A stretch of 64,000 bases of DNA from Bacteroidota bacterium (GTDB lineage Bacteria; Bacteroidota; Bacteroidia; B-17B0; Aurantibacillaceae), in contig JAUXTT010000001.1 in assembly GCA_030684395.1 (NCBI GenBank), forward strand, positions 1 to 64,000, given 5' to 3'. This document shows positions 33,201-42,813 of the stretch, piece by piece (position 1 is the stretch's first letter; every line of letters begins with the position of its first letter). The position numbers were made by a program, and so were the translations under genes. Below the pieces are notes generated by a model. The model was not told where the DNA came from. It saw nothing but the letters and a program-made list of their open reading frames with translations, and made no database searches.

Positions 33201-33965
33201 ACAAAGAAACAAAGTAAAAATTCTATTGAAGGCATTTCCTTTATCAGAAACTACATTATGTCGAAGGATTTCTAAAAAACGATTAAAAATAAAACCGCTA
33301 TCTTCTTGTCTTATTTCTTCAAGATCATTAATTGTTAAAGCTTTGCTTTCAAAATTATACGGCTTTACCCAGGAATCAAATACCCCATTGTCTTTGGTTA
33401 ATTTATTCCATTTCTCATAAAAATCCTTTACATCCCCGCTTTTATATTCTTCCTCTATTTTTACGATTTCATTTTTATAAATAATTTCTTTGCCGTTTAA
33501 TTCAGACGTATACAACATTACCAAATCAGCTTTATTACTGAATTTAAAATAGGTAAAAAGTTGTCCACCGTCTTTTTTTATGCGGGTAAATTCTTTATCA
33601 AATTCTTTACCGTACGTTTTACACTCTATTAAAAGATATTCAGAGCCATCCTCATGGGTTACACAAACATCTAATCTTCCGGAAAAACCATGCCCTGCCG
33701 GATAAACTTTCTCAAGAGAAATATGTTCAGGTTTATAACCTTTTTCCAACAAACGATTTACGCATTCTAAAACCACTAAATCTTCAACCTTAGTTATATT
33801 TTGCGAATCCTTCCCTTGAATTTTTATTTTTCCACCAAAATGAATGGTTTGCTTCTTTAAATCAACTTCAACAGCGTACTTATTCTTATACTTTTTACTA
33901 AAAATATCAGAAGTATTTTCTTTAGCAGAAAACCCAATTACAACTATGAACTTCTTAATTTCCAT
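30201..33965 (-). CDS. Single-polypeptide Type I/IIG-like restriction-modification enzyme (nuclease + N6-adenine methylase + two specificity domains)
   Basis: 1254 aa; N-terminal PD-(D/E)XK-like GRLDVCV...LLIECKTYG; methylase MDYAAGSGHFLTET and DIIVSNPPYSV; two HsdS-like TRD modules ending IPLPPKNIQEKIVKEIEALE and LLPPLSEQKKIVSEIEKIE. Confidence 0.88.
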   Translation of the reverse strand: MEIKKFIVVIGFSAKENTSDIFSKKYKNKYAVEVDLKKQTIHFGGKIKIQGKDSQNITKVEDLVVLECVNRLLEKGYKPEHISLEKVYPAGHGFSGRLDVCVTHEDGSEYLLIECKTYGKEFDKEFTRIKKDGGQLFTYFKFSNKADLVMLYTSELNGKEIIYKNEIVKIEEEYKSGDVKDFYEKWNKLTKDNGVFDSWVKPYNFESKALTINDLEEIRQEDSGFIFNRFLEILRHNVVSDKGNAFNRIFTLFLCKIYDEKINEGTDNELGFQWLEGIDDHRSFQIRLTDLYKNGMYEFLEKVVTDFSETEFNNKYFKDLTEDLRNKILDDFNKIRLEKNNEFAIKDVYDEQSFNENAIVVKEIVELLQKFKLRYTKKQQYLSDFFELLLTTGLKQESGQFFTPVPVAQFVIKSLPIDTILEAKLAAAKIDNDTLLPYVMDYAAGSGHFLTETMHELQRLIKNKDNKKYHPSVAKKIRNWQDDHFAWAIDYVYGIEKDYRLVKVGKVGCYLHGDGLANVIHSDGLARFNHPDYKGKLLKTDKDFPQDNKQFDIIVSNPPYSVSAFKNAARSFYKNEDFELYNKLTDTSSEIECLFIERTKQLLKDGGVAGIILPSSILSNTGIYSKSRELILQYFDIVGITELGSNTFMATGTNTVTLFLRRRNNYESINLKIAVKKFFTALQDVTLNGIEKPVTKYVNHVWEGIKFTDYVSLLQKAPNKNITEHEIYIEYKKKLKAKNDKEFWTLLLEKEADKLFYFIIAYPQKVVLVKSGEKDAEKHFLGYEFSNRRGSEGIHPIQRGKNIEDCTELFDPEIFDNPEKASTYIYKAFQGDFDSPIDEAMQNNVTRHNLVDMLTFDRVDFEKNISLALKKKVKIESKWDQVRLEDVAVFLKRGKSTKYGNSSIQIIKSGQARGYKVFDFSERHYVEDGFILDERKLEPGDILINSSGVGTAGRVTLFNLKGIFVADSHITILRSDKSQILPDYILQSLASIGFKTIEEMAMGQSGQIELTIQTIANIKIPLPPKNIQEKIVKEIEALEGKEGKAVEEVETLKNSINSLFSKNSKVPLKSLLAEINPSKSEVSKFSNDTDVSFLSMADVSNQGEIVNLQKRKLREVKTGFTFFQEGDVLVAKITPCTENGKGALVSKLQNNIGFGSTEFFVLRANKEKLLPKILFHFTQSKDFRNNAEKVMTGASGHRRVPKSFIENYEILLPPLSEQKKIVSEIEKIEKKIAALEKQISLIPRQKEAVLKKYL

Positions 33966-34063
33966 TTATTAACATAAAAGTATAATTTAAAAATATACAT
34001 TTCAGCTACGAAATATAGCATTTGAAAATTCTACTTATGAGCAATTGTATTTTAATAACCTAA

Positions 34064-36880
34064 TTACTTGCTCAAATATAAATTTCTCTCGCTATAGATC
34101 TGCTGGAAATATTCGTCCTGCAAACTATCAATAAAATAAATTGCTTCTCCTGTTGATTTCATTTCCGGGCCTAATTCTTTCTGGATCTCAGGGAATTTTT
34201 CATAACTGAAAACCGGAATCTTAATGGCATATCCTTTTTTACGAGGATTGAATTTAAAATCTTTCACTTTCTTTTCGCGCAACATTACTTTTGTAGCATA
34301 GTTCACATAAGGCTCATCATAAGCCTTTGCAATGAATGGGACTGTTCTACTCGCACGCGGGTTTGCCTCTATAATGTAAACAATCTCATCTTTAACTGCA
34401 AACTGGATATTTATTAAGCCAACAGTTTTTAATTCAATAGCAATTTTCTTTGTGTGCGCTTCAATTTGTTTAATCACGTTCTCACTCAGATCGAATGGAG
34501 GCAACACTGCAAAACTATCGCCACTATGAATCCCCGCTGGTTCAATGTGTTCCATAATTCCAATAATATAAACATCTTCACCATCGCAAATTGCATCCGC
34601 CTCTGCTTCAATAGCACCTTGTAAGAAATGATCCAATAGTACTTTATTCTCAGGAAGATCGTTTAACAATTTCACAACGTGTTGTTCCAACTCCTCTTCA
34701 TTGATAACGATTTTCATACTTTGCCCTCCCAACACATAACTCGGACGAACTAGCAGCGGAAACCCTAATTCTTTTGATAATGTAATTGCTTCCTCAGCGT
34801 CTTCTATCACACCAAATTTAGGATATGGAATATTATTAGCTTTTAATAAATTAGAGAAACTTCCTCTGTCTTCGGCAAGATCCAATGATTTAAAGTCGGT
34901 ACCTATAATTTTAATACCGTACCGCTCCATCTTCTCTGCTAATTTCAAAGCTGTTTGTCCGCCTAGCTGAACAATAACACCTTCCGGCTTTTCGTGAAGA
35001 ATAATATCGTAGATATGTTCCCAGAAAACAGGCTCAAAATATAATTTATCGGCAGTACTGAAATCAGTTGAAACAGTTTCCGGATTACAATTGATCATAA
35101 TGGTTTCATAACCGCACTCTTTAGCGGCCATCACTCCATGAACACAACTGTAATCAAATTCAATTCCTTGTCCGATACGGTTTGGGCCGCTTCCAAGGAT
35201 AATTACTTTTTTCTTATCACTTCTTACACTTTCATTCTCATCTTCAAATGTAGAATAGTAATAAGGTGTTTTCGCTTCAAACTCTGCTGCGCAGGTATCT
35301 ACTAATTTGTAAACACGATTAATATTTAAATCGCTGCGCTTACGATATACTTCACTTTCCAGGCAACGCAAGAGATGTGCAATTTGTCTATCTGCATATC
35401 CTTTTTGTTTTGCTTCGTACAATAAATCGCGTGAGATAGTATGTAAATGATGCTTTGATATTTCCATTTCCAAAGCAATTAATTCCTCGATCTGCTCAAG
35501 GAACCACATATCAATACGTGTAAGTTTTTGAATTGTTTTGATGGAGATGCCCAACTTCATTGCATCGTAGATCATAAACAATCGGTTCCAGCTTGGGCGT
35601 TCTAAAGCGGTAAGTAATTCCTGTTGATTGGTTATCTCTTTTCCATCAGCACCTAAACCATTTCGTTTAATTTCCAGCGACTGACAAGCTTTTTGCAAGG
35701 CTTCCTGAAAACTTCTTCCAATAGCCATTACTTCACCAACTGATTTCATCTGGAAACCCAGTTCGCGGTTGCATCCCTTAAATTTATCAAAGTTCCAACG
35801 TGGAATTTTCACAATAACGTAATCCAATGTAGGTTCAAAATATGCGGAGGTAGATTTAGTGATTTGATTGATCAACTCATCTAAGTGATACCCTATAGCT
35901 AATTTAGAAGCAATTCTCGCAATGGGATAACCGGTTGCTTTACTTGCTAATGCAGACGAGCGGGACACACGTGGATTAATTTCAATTGCAATAATCTCTT
36001 CGCTTTCATCCGGGTTTACAGAAAACTGAACATTGCATCCGCCTGCAAAATTTCCGATTGAGCGCATCATTTTTATTGCCATGGTACGCATTTTTTGATA
36101 CGTACTATCGCTCAATGTCATCGCTGGAGCCACCGTAATACTATCTCCGGTGTGAACACCCATTGGGTCAAAGTTCTCAATGGAGCATATAATTGCTACG
36201 TTATCGTTTGCATCACGTAACAACTCCAACTCATATTCTTTCCAACCCAAAACCGCTTTATCAATAAGTACTTCATGAATGGGAGATGTTTGTAAACCTC
36301 TGTTCAATAATGCGTCAAAATCTTCTTTGTGATATACAACACTTCCACCGCTTCCACCTAACGTGAAGGACGGGCGAATAACTAATGGAAATCCGAATTC
36401 CTGTGCAATAGATTTTCCTTCTAAAAATGATTTCGCGATTTTTGAAGGGGCCATAGCAACTCCTATTTCATTCATGCGCTGGCGAAACAGGTCGCGGTCC
36501 TCTGTTATTTTTATGGCATCTACATCCACACCAATCATCCTAACACCATATTTTTTCCAGATTCCAAGATCCTCACATTTCATAGCAAGGTTAAGACCTG
36601 TTTGTCCACCCATAGTAGGAAGCACAGCATCAATTTTTTGTTCTTCCAGGATTTTTACAATGGATTTAACTTCCAAAGGCAGCAAATACACATGATCGGC
36701 TGTTACTTTGTCGGTCATAATAGTTGCCGGATTGGAGTTGATCAAGCTTACTTCGATCCCTTCTTCTCTTAAACTATTAGCAGATTGTGATCCTGAATAA
36801 TCGAACTCGCATGCTTGCCCAATAATGATGGGGCCGCTACCGATTATTAATACATGTTTTATTGAATTATCTTTAGGCAT
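34064..36880 (-). CDS. carB: Carbamoyl-phosphate synthase large subunit
   Basis: 938 aa; duplicated ATP-grasp halves, LIIGSGPIIIGQACEFDYSGSQ and ILGSGPNRIGQGIEFDYSCVH. Confidence 0.95.
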   Translation of the reverse strand: MPKDNSIKHVLIIGSGPIIIGQACEFDYSGSQSANSLREEGIEVSLINSNPATIMTDKVTADHVYLLPLEVKSIVKILEEQKIDAVLPTMGGQTGLNLAMKCEDLGIWKKYGVRMIGVDVDAIKITEDRDLFRQRMNEIGVAMAPSKIAKSFLEGKSIAQEFGFPLVIRPSFTLGGSGGSVVYHKEDFDALLNRGLQTSPIHEVLIDKAVLGWKEYELELLRDANDNVAIICSIENFDPMGVHTGDSITVAPAMTLSDSTYQKMRTMAIKMMRSIGNFAGGCNVQFSVNPDESEEIIAIEINPRVSRSSALASKATGYPIARIASKLAIGYHLDELINQITKSTSAYFEPTLDYVIVKIPRWNFDKFKGCNRELGFQMKSVGEVMAIGRSFQEALQKACQSLEIKRNGLGADGKEITNQQELLTALERPSWNRLFMIYDAMKLGISIKTIQKLTRIDMWFLEQIEELIALEMEISKHHLHTISRDLLYEAKQKGYADRQIAHLLRCLESEVYRKRSDLNINRVYKLVDTCAAEFEAKTPYYYSTFEDENESVRSDKKKVIILGSGPNRIGQGIEFDYSCVHGVMAAKECGYETIMINCNPETVSTDFSTADKLYFEPVFWEHIYDIILHEKPEGVIVQLGGQTALKLAEKMERYGIKIIGTDFKSLDLAEDRGSFSNLLKANNIPYPKFGVIEDAEEAITLSKELGFPLLVRPSYVLGGQSMKIVINEEELEQHVVKLLNDLPENKVLLDHFLQGAIEAEADAICDGEDVYIIGIMEHIEPAGIHSGDSFAVLPPFDLSENVIKQIEAHTKKIAIELKTVGLINIQFAVKDEIVYIIEANPRASRTVPFIAKAYDEPYVNYATKVMLREKKVKDFKFNPRKKGYAIKIPVFSYEKFPEIQKELGPEMKSTGEAIYFIDSLQDEYFQQIYSERNLYLSK

Positions 36881-36897
36881 AAAATGGCTCTGAACAA

Positions 36898-36916
36898 GTC
36901 CGATAGCTTATCGGAC
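36898..36916. promoter_or_regulatory. Perfect palindrome upstream of carB
   Basis: GTCCGATA-GCT-TATCGGAC, 8-bp stem, 17 bp upstream of the carB start. Confidence 0.4.
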
Positions 36917-37074
36917 GCGCAAAATTAATGGATTAGCCCGATAAATGAGCAATTTGTTAAAGATTTGTTGAAAGTATTGGGGATGTGTGATTTTTGATCC
37001 TGATTTCTTACTTTAGACTTATAGTTAAATAGGCTATTTGTATATCAGGAATCCAAAATCAAACATCTAAAATA

Positions 37075-37872
37075 TTAATAAGGGCTTTGTTTACGAATAA
37101 TCCGGGAGAAAAGCTTGGGAAAAAAACGTTTTACAAAAACAGCCTTTAATTCTTTTCCCCCTATCAGAACTTCTTCTTTCCCTTTTTGCATAGCCACCAT
37201 GATCTCCTTCGCACATTGCTCCGGGCTCATACTATTTACGTGGCTTTCATCCATTTTACCATGTACTGAACCGTCTCCGGTTACTGCATTTAACGATACA
37301 TTGGTCTTAACTTTTCCGGGGCAAACGATCAATACTTGTATTCCATTTTTTTCATTCTCCAGTCTCAACGACTCATAAAATCCGTGCAATGCGTGCTTGG
37401 CTGCGGAATAAGATGAACGCAAATAAAATCCGAACTTACCGGCAATACTGCTAATAGTAACAATGTGCCCGGATTTTTGCTTAGCCATGTACTTTAATAC
37501 CAGTTTACTTAAAGCAATATTGGCGAAATAATTCACCTCCATTATTTTGCGGTCGAGTTCCAATGGAGTGTCAATTGCCTCACTACGTTGGCTAAAACCA
37601 CCATTATTAATCAAAACATCTATTTTCCCAAAATGAGCGATTGCCTTTTCTACTTTTTCATTGAAAGAGTTTATTTCTATCAAATCAAAAGGAAGTAAAA
37701 GATAATTTTCAGAAAGTAAACCGGCTGCTTTAGCAACCCTTTTCAGCTCTTCTCCTCTCCTGGCCGACAAAATTATTTTTGCTCCCGTTTTCGCAAACTC
37801 GTAAACAAGAGCTTCTCCAATCCCTGAAGAAGCGCCCGTAATCCAAACTATTTTATTTTTAAAGTCTTTCAA
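37075..37872 (-). CDS. Short-chain dehydrogenase/reductase
   Basis: ITGASSGIGEALVYEFA, NNGGFSQR, YSAAKHAL. Confidence 0.9.
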   Translation of the reverse strand: MKDFKNKIVWITGASSGIGEALVYEFAKTGAKIILSARRGEELKRVAKAAGLLSENYLLLPFDLIEINSFNEKVEKAIAHFGKIDVLINNGGFSQRSEAIDTPLELDRKIMEVNYFANIALSKLVLKYMAKQKSGHIVTISSIAGKFGFYLRSSYSAAKHALHGFYESLRLENEKNGIQVLIVCPGKVKTNVSLNAVTGDGSVHGKMDESHVNSMSPEQCAKEIMVAMQKGKEEVLIGGKELKAVFVKRFFPKLFSRIIRKQSPY

Positions 37873-37937
37873 AATATGGCCCGCGGATGGCGTAGATTGT
37901 TATGATTATAATATGATTTTATCTTGAAACATAAACG

Positions 37938-38699
37938 CTAGAACCGTACGTCATAATCCCACAGGCTCACTAATACTTTCTCTCCTTTGTAACCTGCCTT
38001 TGTAGCGGCTTTAAACAATTCTGCTTCGGTTTTATATTCTTTACTCTTTTTATCTTTAACACCATAAAGTATGTATGAAACAAGATCTCTGTTCGTATCA
38101 TTTTGAGGCGAAGAAATTCTCATCATAATCAAACTCCTATCGTAATTGATTGCGGAAATATTAAAGACTACGTTTTCTTCACCCTCTGGTGCGGTTTCCA
38201 TATCAACCACATTTTCCTCATTAACAAGGGTTCCATTGTCTTTTGAATCCCAACAATGAATGGCGTAGGGATAAATTAATGGCATACGTGCAAAACCGGA
38301 AGTTCCAAAATAAGTATAAAAAGAATTGGGAATAGCACCGCTTACTAATTTAGATTCTTCTTTTATAAACTTTATCTCCGGATTGCTACATGTATCTTCC
38401 AACAAATAAAAGCGGTTATCATTCAATAATCCCGCATCGTTAGCTTGAGGAGAGTATTCATCCAGACTATCAATTAAATTCCCAAAAGGTTCAACAACTT
38501 TTTCTTTTACTTTAGCTACTACAGTTGTAACTGCAAAATAAATAGAACAAAGCAAAGCAATAGCCCCTACACCGAAAGTAATAAAACCACCATTTCTTGT
38601 TTTAGGTTTATTCGACGACAGACCTACCACAGCCAATATTAAACCTGCCAAAACCATAAGGGCTGAGAGAAAAATCGCTAAGAAAAATAAAAAAAACAT
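37938..38699 (-). CDS. Hypothetical membrane protein
   Basis: 253 aa, two N-terminal TM segments. Confidence 0.6.
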   Translation of the reverse strand: MFFLFFLAIFLSALMVLAGLILAVVGLSSNKPKTRNGGFITFGVGAIALLCSIYFAVTTVVAKVKEKVVEPFGNLIDSLDEYSPQANDAGLLNDNRFYLLEDTCSNPEIKFIKEESKLVSGAIPNSFYTYFGTSGFARMPLIYPYAIHCWDSKDNGTLVNEENVVDMETAPEGEENVVFNISAINYDRSLIMMRISSPQNDTNRDLVSYILYGVKDKKSKEYKTEAELFKAATKAGYKGEKVLVSLWDYDVRF

Positions 38700-38966
38700 A
38701 TGCTATTTTAAATATGGGTTAGTATAAGTTAAGCATTACAATTGTTTGAAAGGCTAGTGTTTTCTGCTATTAAAGCTGGGACAAGTATTACACCCGTTTT
38801 TCTTACGAAAAATAAAACAACCTTGTGTAAGCAACGACAATGAAATTATTGCCAGAAAAAAAACGATATAGGATCTATTACGTTTAAGCATGGTTTGGTA
38901 AAAGTACAAAAAATATGCTTAAAAACAAGATTGCTCAATCGGTTTATTCCGTAAATTAGCAACGTT

Positions 38967-39710
38967 TTGAAACTCTTTTATCATACCGGAAAGTACTTTT
39001 TGCTACTGAAACGTGTTTTCGGCAAGCCCGAAAAAATTTCTGTTTATTACAAGCAAATTTTACATGAAATTGATTCACTCGGGATTGGGTCGCTTGGTTT
39101 GATAGCGATCATTTCTGTTTTTATGGGCGGGGTAATTACCATTCAGTCCGCGTACAACTTCACAAGCCCTTTTATTCCTTTATATGCAGTTGGTTTGGGA
39201 ACCCGCGAATCTATCGTTTTGGAATTTTCTCCCACCATCATTAGTCTTATCCTTGCAGGGAAAGTAGGATCTAACATAGCTTCAGAAATTGGAACTATGA
39301 GGATCTCTGAGCAAATAGATGCATTGGAAATTATGGGAATTAATTCGGCAGGTTATCTCATACTTCCGAAAATTGCAGCTGCCATGTTTATTAATCCCTT
39401 TCTGATAGTGATAAGTATGTTCTTAGGTGTATTAGGTGGATATGTGATGGGTGTAGCAACAGGGGCTTGTACATCTTATGAATATATTTTTGGAATCCAA
39501 TCGTTTTTTGTTCCATTCAACATTTATTATTCACTTACAAAAACCATAGTTTTTGCATTTATTATCACCTCGGTTGCCGGATATCAGGGCTACTATACTT
39601 CGGGTGGTGCATTGGAAGTTGGAAAGGCAAGTACACGTTCGGTGGTTTACAATAGCATTTTAATTTTGATCATGAATTTAGTTATTACTCAAATAATGCT
39701 CGTAGGGTGA
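38967..39710 (+). CDS. mlaE: MlaE-family ABC transporter permease (TTG start)
   Basis: 247 aa; GTREKIV-like GLGTRESIVLEFSPTIISLILAGKVGSNIASEIGTMRISEQIDALEIMGI is diagnostic. Confidence 0.9.
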   Translation: MKLFYHTGKYFLLLKRVFGKPEKISVYYKQILHEIDSLGIGSLGLIAIISVFMGGVITIQSAYNFTSPFIPLYAVGLGTRESIVLEFSPTIISLILAGKVGSNIASEIGTMRISEQIDALEIMGINSAGYLILPKIAAAMFINPFLIVISMFLGVLGGYVMGVATGACTSYEYIFGIQSFFVPFNIYYSLTKTIVFAFIITSVAGYQGYYTSGGALEVGKASTRSVVYNSILILIMNLVITQIMLVG

Positions 39711-40459
39711 TAGAAATTAAAAATCTAAATAAAGCCTTTGGCGACCGTAAGGTAGTAAATGATGTTTCCTTTGTGTTTGAAACAGGAAAAACCAATTTGG
39801 TTATTGGAGAAAGTGGCTCAGGTAAAACTACCATTTTAAAAATGATGGTTGGCTTACATGTTCCGGATAGTGGAGATGTGGAGTATGATGGAAGATCTTT
39901 TACTCATAGTTCCGAAAAAGAAAAGCAGGAAGTAAGAAAAGAAATAGGAATGCTTTTTCAGGGAGGGGCATTATTTGATTCGCTTACTATAGAACAAAAC
40001 GTTGCATTTCCTTTAGATATGTTTACCGAAATGAGTTCTGAAGAAAAAACGGAACGTGTAAATTTCTGTTTACAAAAAGTAAATCTCGAAGGAAGAAATA
40101 AGTTGTATCCGGCCGAACTATCAGGCGGAATGAAAAAAAGGGCTGCTTTGGCAAGGGCAATAGCCAATAATCCTAAATACTTGTTTTGTGATGAGCCTAA
40201 TTCGGGACTTGATCCAAAAACCTCCCTTGTGATTGATGCTTTGATAAAAGATGTAACACTGGAATTCGGAATGACCACCGTAGTTATTACACATGACATG
40301 AATTCGGTAATGGAAATTGGCCAGAATATTTTATTTCTGTACAAAGGAAATATGTGGTGGCAGGGAAACAATAAGGAGATTCTTACAACCGACAATCAGG
40401 AAATTCTTGATTTCGTTTACGCTTCGGAATTTTTGAAACAGTTAAAGCCAAGGAAGTAA
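39707..40459 (+). CDS. mlaF: MlaF-family ABC transporter ATP-binding protein (GTG start)
   Basis: Walker A GESGSGKT, signature LSGGMKKR, Walker B YLFCDEPNSGLDP; overlaps mlaE by 4 bp. Confidence 0.9.
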   Translation: MIEIKNLNKAFGDRKVVNDVSFVFETGKTNLVIGESGSGKTTILKMMVGLHVPDSGDVEYDGRSFTHSSEKEKQEVRKEIGMLFQGGALFDSLTIEQNVAFPLDMFTEMSSEEKTERVNFCLQKVNLEGRNKLYPAELSGGMKKRAALARAIANNPKYLFCDEPNSGLDPKTSLVIDALIKDVTLEFGMTTVVITHDMNSVMEIGQNILFLYKGNMWWQGNNKEILTTDNQEILDFVYASEFLKQLKPRK

Positions 40460-42172
40460 TACCTTGTTATATCCAATTAATCTTGTATTTTTGCAATCCA
40501 CAATTCGGAGACTTGTCAGAGTGGTCGAACGAGCAAGCCTGGAAAGTTTGTATACGGGTAACTGTATCGAGGGTTCGAATCCCTCAGTCTCCGCTGAAAG
40601 GGACTTAGGCTCAAAAAGAGACCTAAGTCCCTTTTTTATTATAGCAAAATCGCCCGTGTGTCGGGCGATTTCAGCAATAATCTCATTTAAATCCGGAGTT
40701 CGAAATGCCCCCTTTTCCTTGTCATATACCAAACCGTTAGGAAAGATTATATTTTGCAGTTTCTCCTTGAGGCTAATACTGCCCTCTACCCAAATTTTAC
40801 GCAGGTTTCGGCACAATAGTGAGGCTTCATTTAGCATTTCTTTTAGGTTCGAAATGTAAATCCCGCAACCATCGATTTCCTTCTGCAAATTCGCAAGATC
40901 CGCCATGTATTTTGCTAAGAAACGGTCGTAGGTTTCTTTTGGCATTTCTTCTTTAATAAAGTGTTTCTCTTCAAGTTTTTCAATGTTCCTTTTTAGCTCC
41001 GCCATTCGGTTTTTAAGCTCTTTTTCCTTCTCTACGTTGCCTTTGTTCAGTTCGTAATAAGTGCTTTCTAATTCAATTAAAATAGCTTCATTCAAATCCT
41101 CTTTAATTTGGTAGTTCTCCAAGTCGGTGGCGAATAATTCATGCATCGACTTGGCGCTTTTGTTACACTTGCATCCGTTTGTTCGGCATTTATAGTAATA
41201 GAGATTCTTCTTTTTTACTATATAACCCGTATAAGGCTGATCGCAATCGGCACATTTCACAAATACTTTCAAAGGAAGATTAATGTTTTCTAATTTATGC
41301 GGTACTCCATATTTAGTAGATGAAGAAACAATATCGTTCACTTTCATAAACTCTTCTTTTGAAATCATTTTTTCATGAACACCATCCACAATTTTTCCAT
41401 TCAGCATTCCGTGAGAAATTAAACCGCAGTAAAAAGGGTTGATAAAAATTTTATGCAATTGTTGTTTGTACATTTTCACTCCTTGTGCCTGAAGTTTCAA
41501 AATAATTTCTTCATTCTTCAAGCCTTGTATTTTCCATTCCCAAGCTTTCTTTATTTTCTTACCATCTGCATTCACAATTATTTTGCGTTCACCGTTCGAC
41601 CGTACAATATCATAACCTTGCGGTGGCTTCACTACCCAAATACCTTTTTCAAACTTCGCTTTCATTCCTGCCATCGCAACTTGTTTGCGTTGATCGTTAT
41701 CCCATCGCCCAAACAATAATTGCATATCATGAAACAAAACTCCGCTAGCATTAGAAGTATCTATCGGTTCAGTTACTGCTTTAATATGTACGCCATGCTT
41801 TTCTCTTAATTCATCGGCAATAGAAATTGCTTTCCCTCCAGTCCTGCTGAAGCGAGTCATTTTGTAAACTAAGATAGTTCCTATTTTACCTTTGCTTTGC
41901 CGAATAAAACTAAGCATACTCTGAAATTCTTTTCTCGCATCGGTTTTAGCACTTTCATAAGTGTCACCAAAACGAGATACAATTATTAAATTGTTTCTTG
42001 CCGCATATTCTTCAATGGCTTTCCGTTGCGTTTCCAAGGAATCGTTCTTATCGAATTGCCCTTTGCCGGAAACCCTTGTGTACATAACAACTAAATTGCC
42101 TTCCACTTTTTTAACTGTAGTTGTACTAAACCTCCCAAACTTTAATTCAATTAGTTTTTCATCTGTTGTCAT
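40442..42172 (-). CDS. Large serine recombinase (site-specific integrase)
   Basis: Resolvase domain [48 protein letters not shown]; zinc-ribbon [11 protein letters not shown]...CRTNGCKC; coiled-coil C-terminus. The last ~50 codons are antisense tRNA-Ser/flank. Confidence 0.9.
   Translation of the reverse strand: MTTDEKLIELKFGRFSTTTVKKVEGNLVVMYTRVSGKGQFDKNDSLETQRKAIEEYAARNNLIIVSRFGDTYESAKTDARKEFQSMLSFIRQSKGKIGTILVYKMTRFSRTGGKAISIADELREKHGVHIKAVTEPIDTSNASGVLFHDMQLLFGRWDNDQRKQVAMAGMKAKFEKGIWVVKPPQGYDIVRSNGERKIIVNADGKKIKKAWEWKIQGLKNEEIILKLQAQGVKMYKQQLHKIFINPFYCGLISHGMLNGKIVDGVHEKMISKEEFMKVNDIVSSSTKYGVPHKLENINLPLKVFVKCADCDQPYTGYIVKKKNLYYYKCRTNGCKCNKSAKSMHELFATDLENYQIKEDLNEAILIELESTYYELNKGNVEKEKELKNRMAELKRNIEKLEEKHFIKEEMPKETYDRFLAKYMADLANLQKEIDGCGIYISNLKEMLNEASLLCRNLRKIWVEGSISLKEKLQNIIFPNGLVYDKEKGAFRTPDLNEIIAEIARHTGDFAIIKKGLRSLFEPKSLSAETEGFEPSIQLPVYKLSRLARSTTLTSLRIVDCKNTRLIGYNKVLLPWL
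40464..40493 (+). promoter_or_regulatory. Putative Bacteroidetes promoter of tRNA-Ser
   Basis: TTGT (40464) and TATTTTTG (TAnnTTTG, 40486-40493) with ~18 bp spacing, ending 13 bp before the tRNA. Confidence 0.5.
40507..40593 (+). tRNA. tRNA-Ser(GGA)
   Basis: Acceptor GGAGACT/AGTCTCC + G discriminator; anticodon stem CAAGC/GTTTG with loop CTGGAAA (anticodon GGA); long variable arm TATACGGGTAACTGTATC; GGTTCGAATCC T arm. Confidence 0.95.
40574..40595. repeat. Left direct repeat (candidate attL core)
   Basis: TTCGAATCCCTCAGTCTCCGCT, identical to 62067-62088. Confidence 0.85.
40600..40637 (+). terminator. Rho-independent terminator of tRNA-Ser
   Basis: GGGACTTAGG...CCTAAGTCCC followed by TTTTTT. 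Confidence 0.85.
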
Positions 42173-42189
42173 TTTACTCCTTTTTTTTA

Positions 42190-42378
42190 TTAAGCTGCTT
42201 TTTTATATTCTTGTTCTATTTTCTTTTTATTTAAATGCGCATAAAAAATAATAGCCAAATTTTTTACAGCAAATAATATTTCTTGAGCCTGTTCATCAGA
42301 AATATTTTCATAATTTTTCATTCTCTTAATTTTAGCAACACTCAACCCTTCGTGCTTCTTGCTTTCAATAATTTCCAT
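42190..42378 (-). CDS. Small hypothetical protein
   Basis: 62-aa ORF upstream of the recombinase, same strand; IKRMKNYENISDEQAQEILFAVKNLA. Confidence 0.5.
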   Translation of the reverse strand: MEIIESKKHEGLSVAKIKRMKNYENISDEQAQEILFAVKNLAIIFYAHLNKKKIEQEYKKAA

Positions 42379-42403
42379 TTCTTCCCACTCTTTTTCACAA
42401 TTC

Positions 42404-42520
42404 TTACTTCTTTATCTTTCTCGCTTTAATTGAAGTACGGCACTCTTTTCCAAACGTGGTAGCAAATTCTGCTAAAGTTTTAATGGCAATAACTACCGCC
42501 ACAAAAACTTGCACGTTCAA
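42404..42520 (-). CDS. Possible small single-TM protein (TTG/GTG start)
   Basis: LNVQVFVAVVIAIKTLAEFATTFGKECRTSIKARKIKK; hydrophobic stretch plus basic tail; no ATG. Confidence 0.3.
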   Translation of the reverse strand: MNVQVFVAVVIAIKTLAEFATTFGKECRTSIKARKIKK

Positions 42521-42553
42521 AATAAAGATGCCATACTCTAATCCCTAATTATT

Positions 42554-42769
42554 TTATTCTTCAGATTCTTCCTCGCTTTCGTAGTAATCATCGAGTAGTT
42601 CGCTTAACGTAAAAACGTTTGCTCGTTCTTGTTTTTCGTAACTGACTTCAATTAGTATATCTCCTTCTTCGTTAACGCCATTTATTTCATTCGTTAATTC
42701 ATGCTCCGCTAATGCTTCAGCAAATTCTGTTATAAAGTCGCTTGGCACTTCAAATTCTTTCGTTCTCAT
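42554..42769 (-). CDS. Small acidic hypothetical protein
   Basis: 71 aa, strongly acidic C-terminus (DDYYESEEESEE). Confidence 0.5.
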   Translation of the reverse strand: MRTKEFEVPSDFITEFAEALAEHELTNEINGVNEEGDILIEVSYEKQERANVFTLSELLDDYYESEEESEE

Positions 42770-42813
42770 ATTTTTCTTTTTTAATTGTTATTTTTTCTTT
42801 TTGTTTTCCCTGT

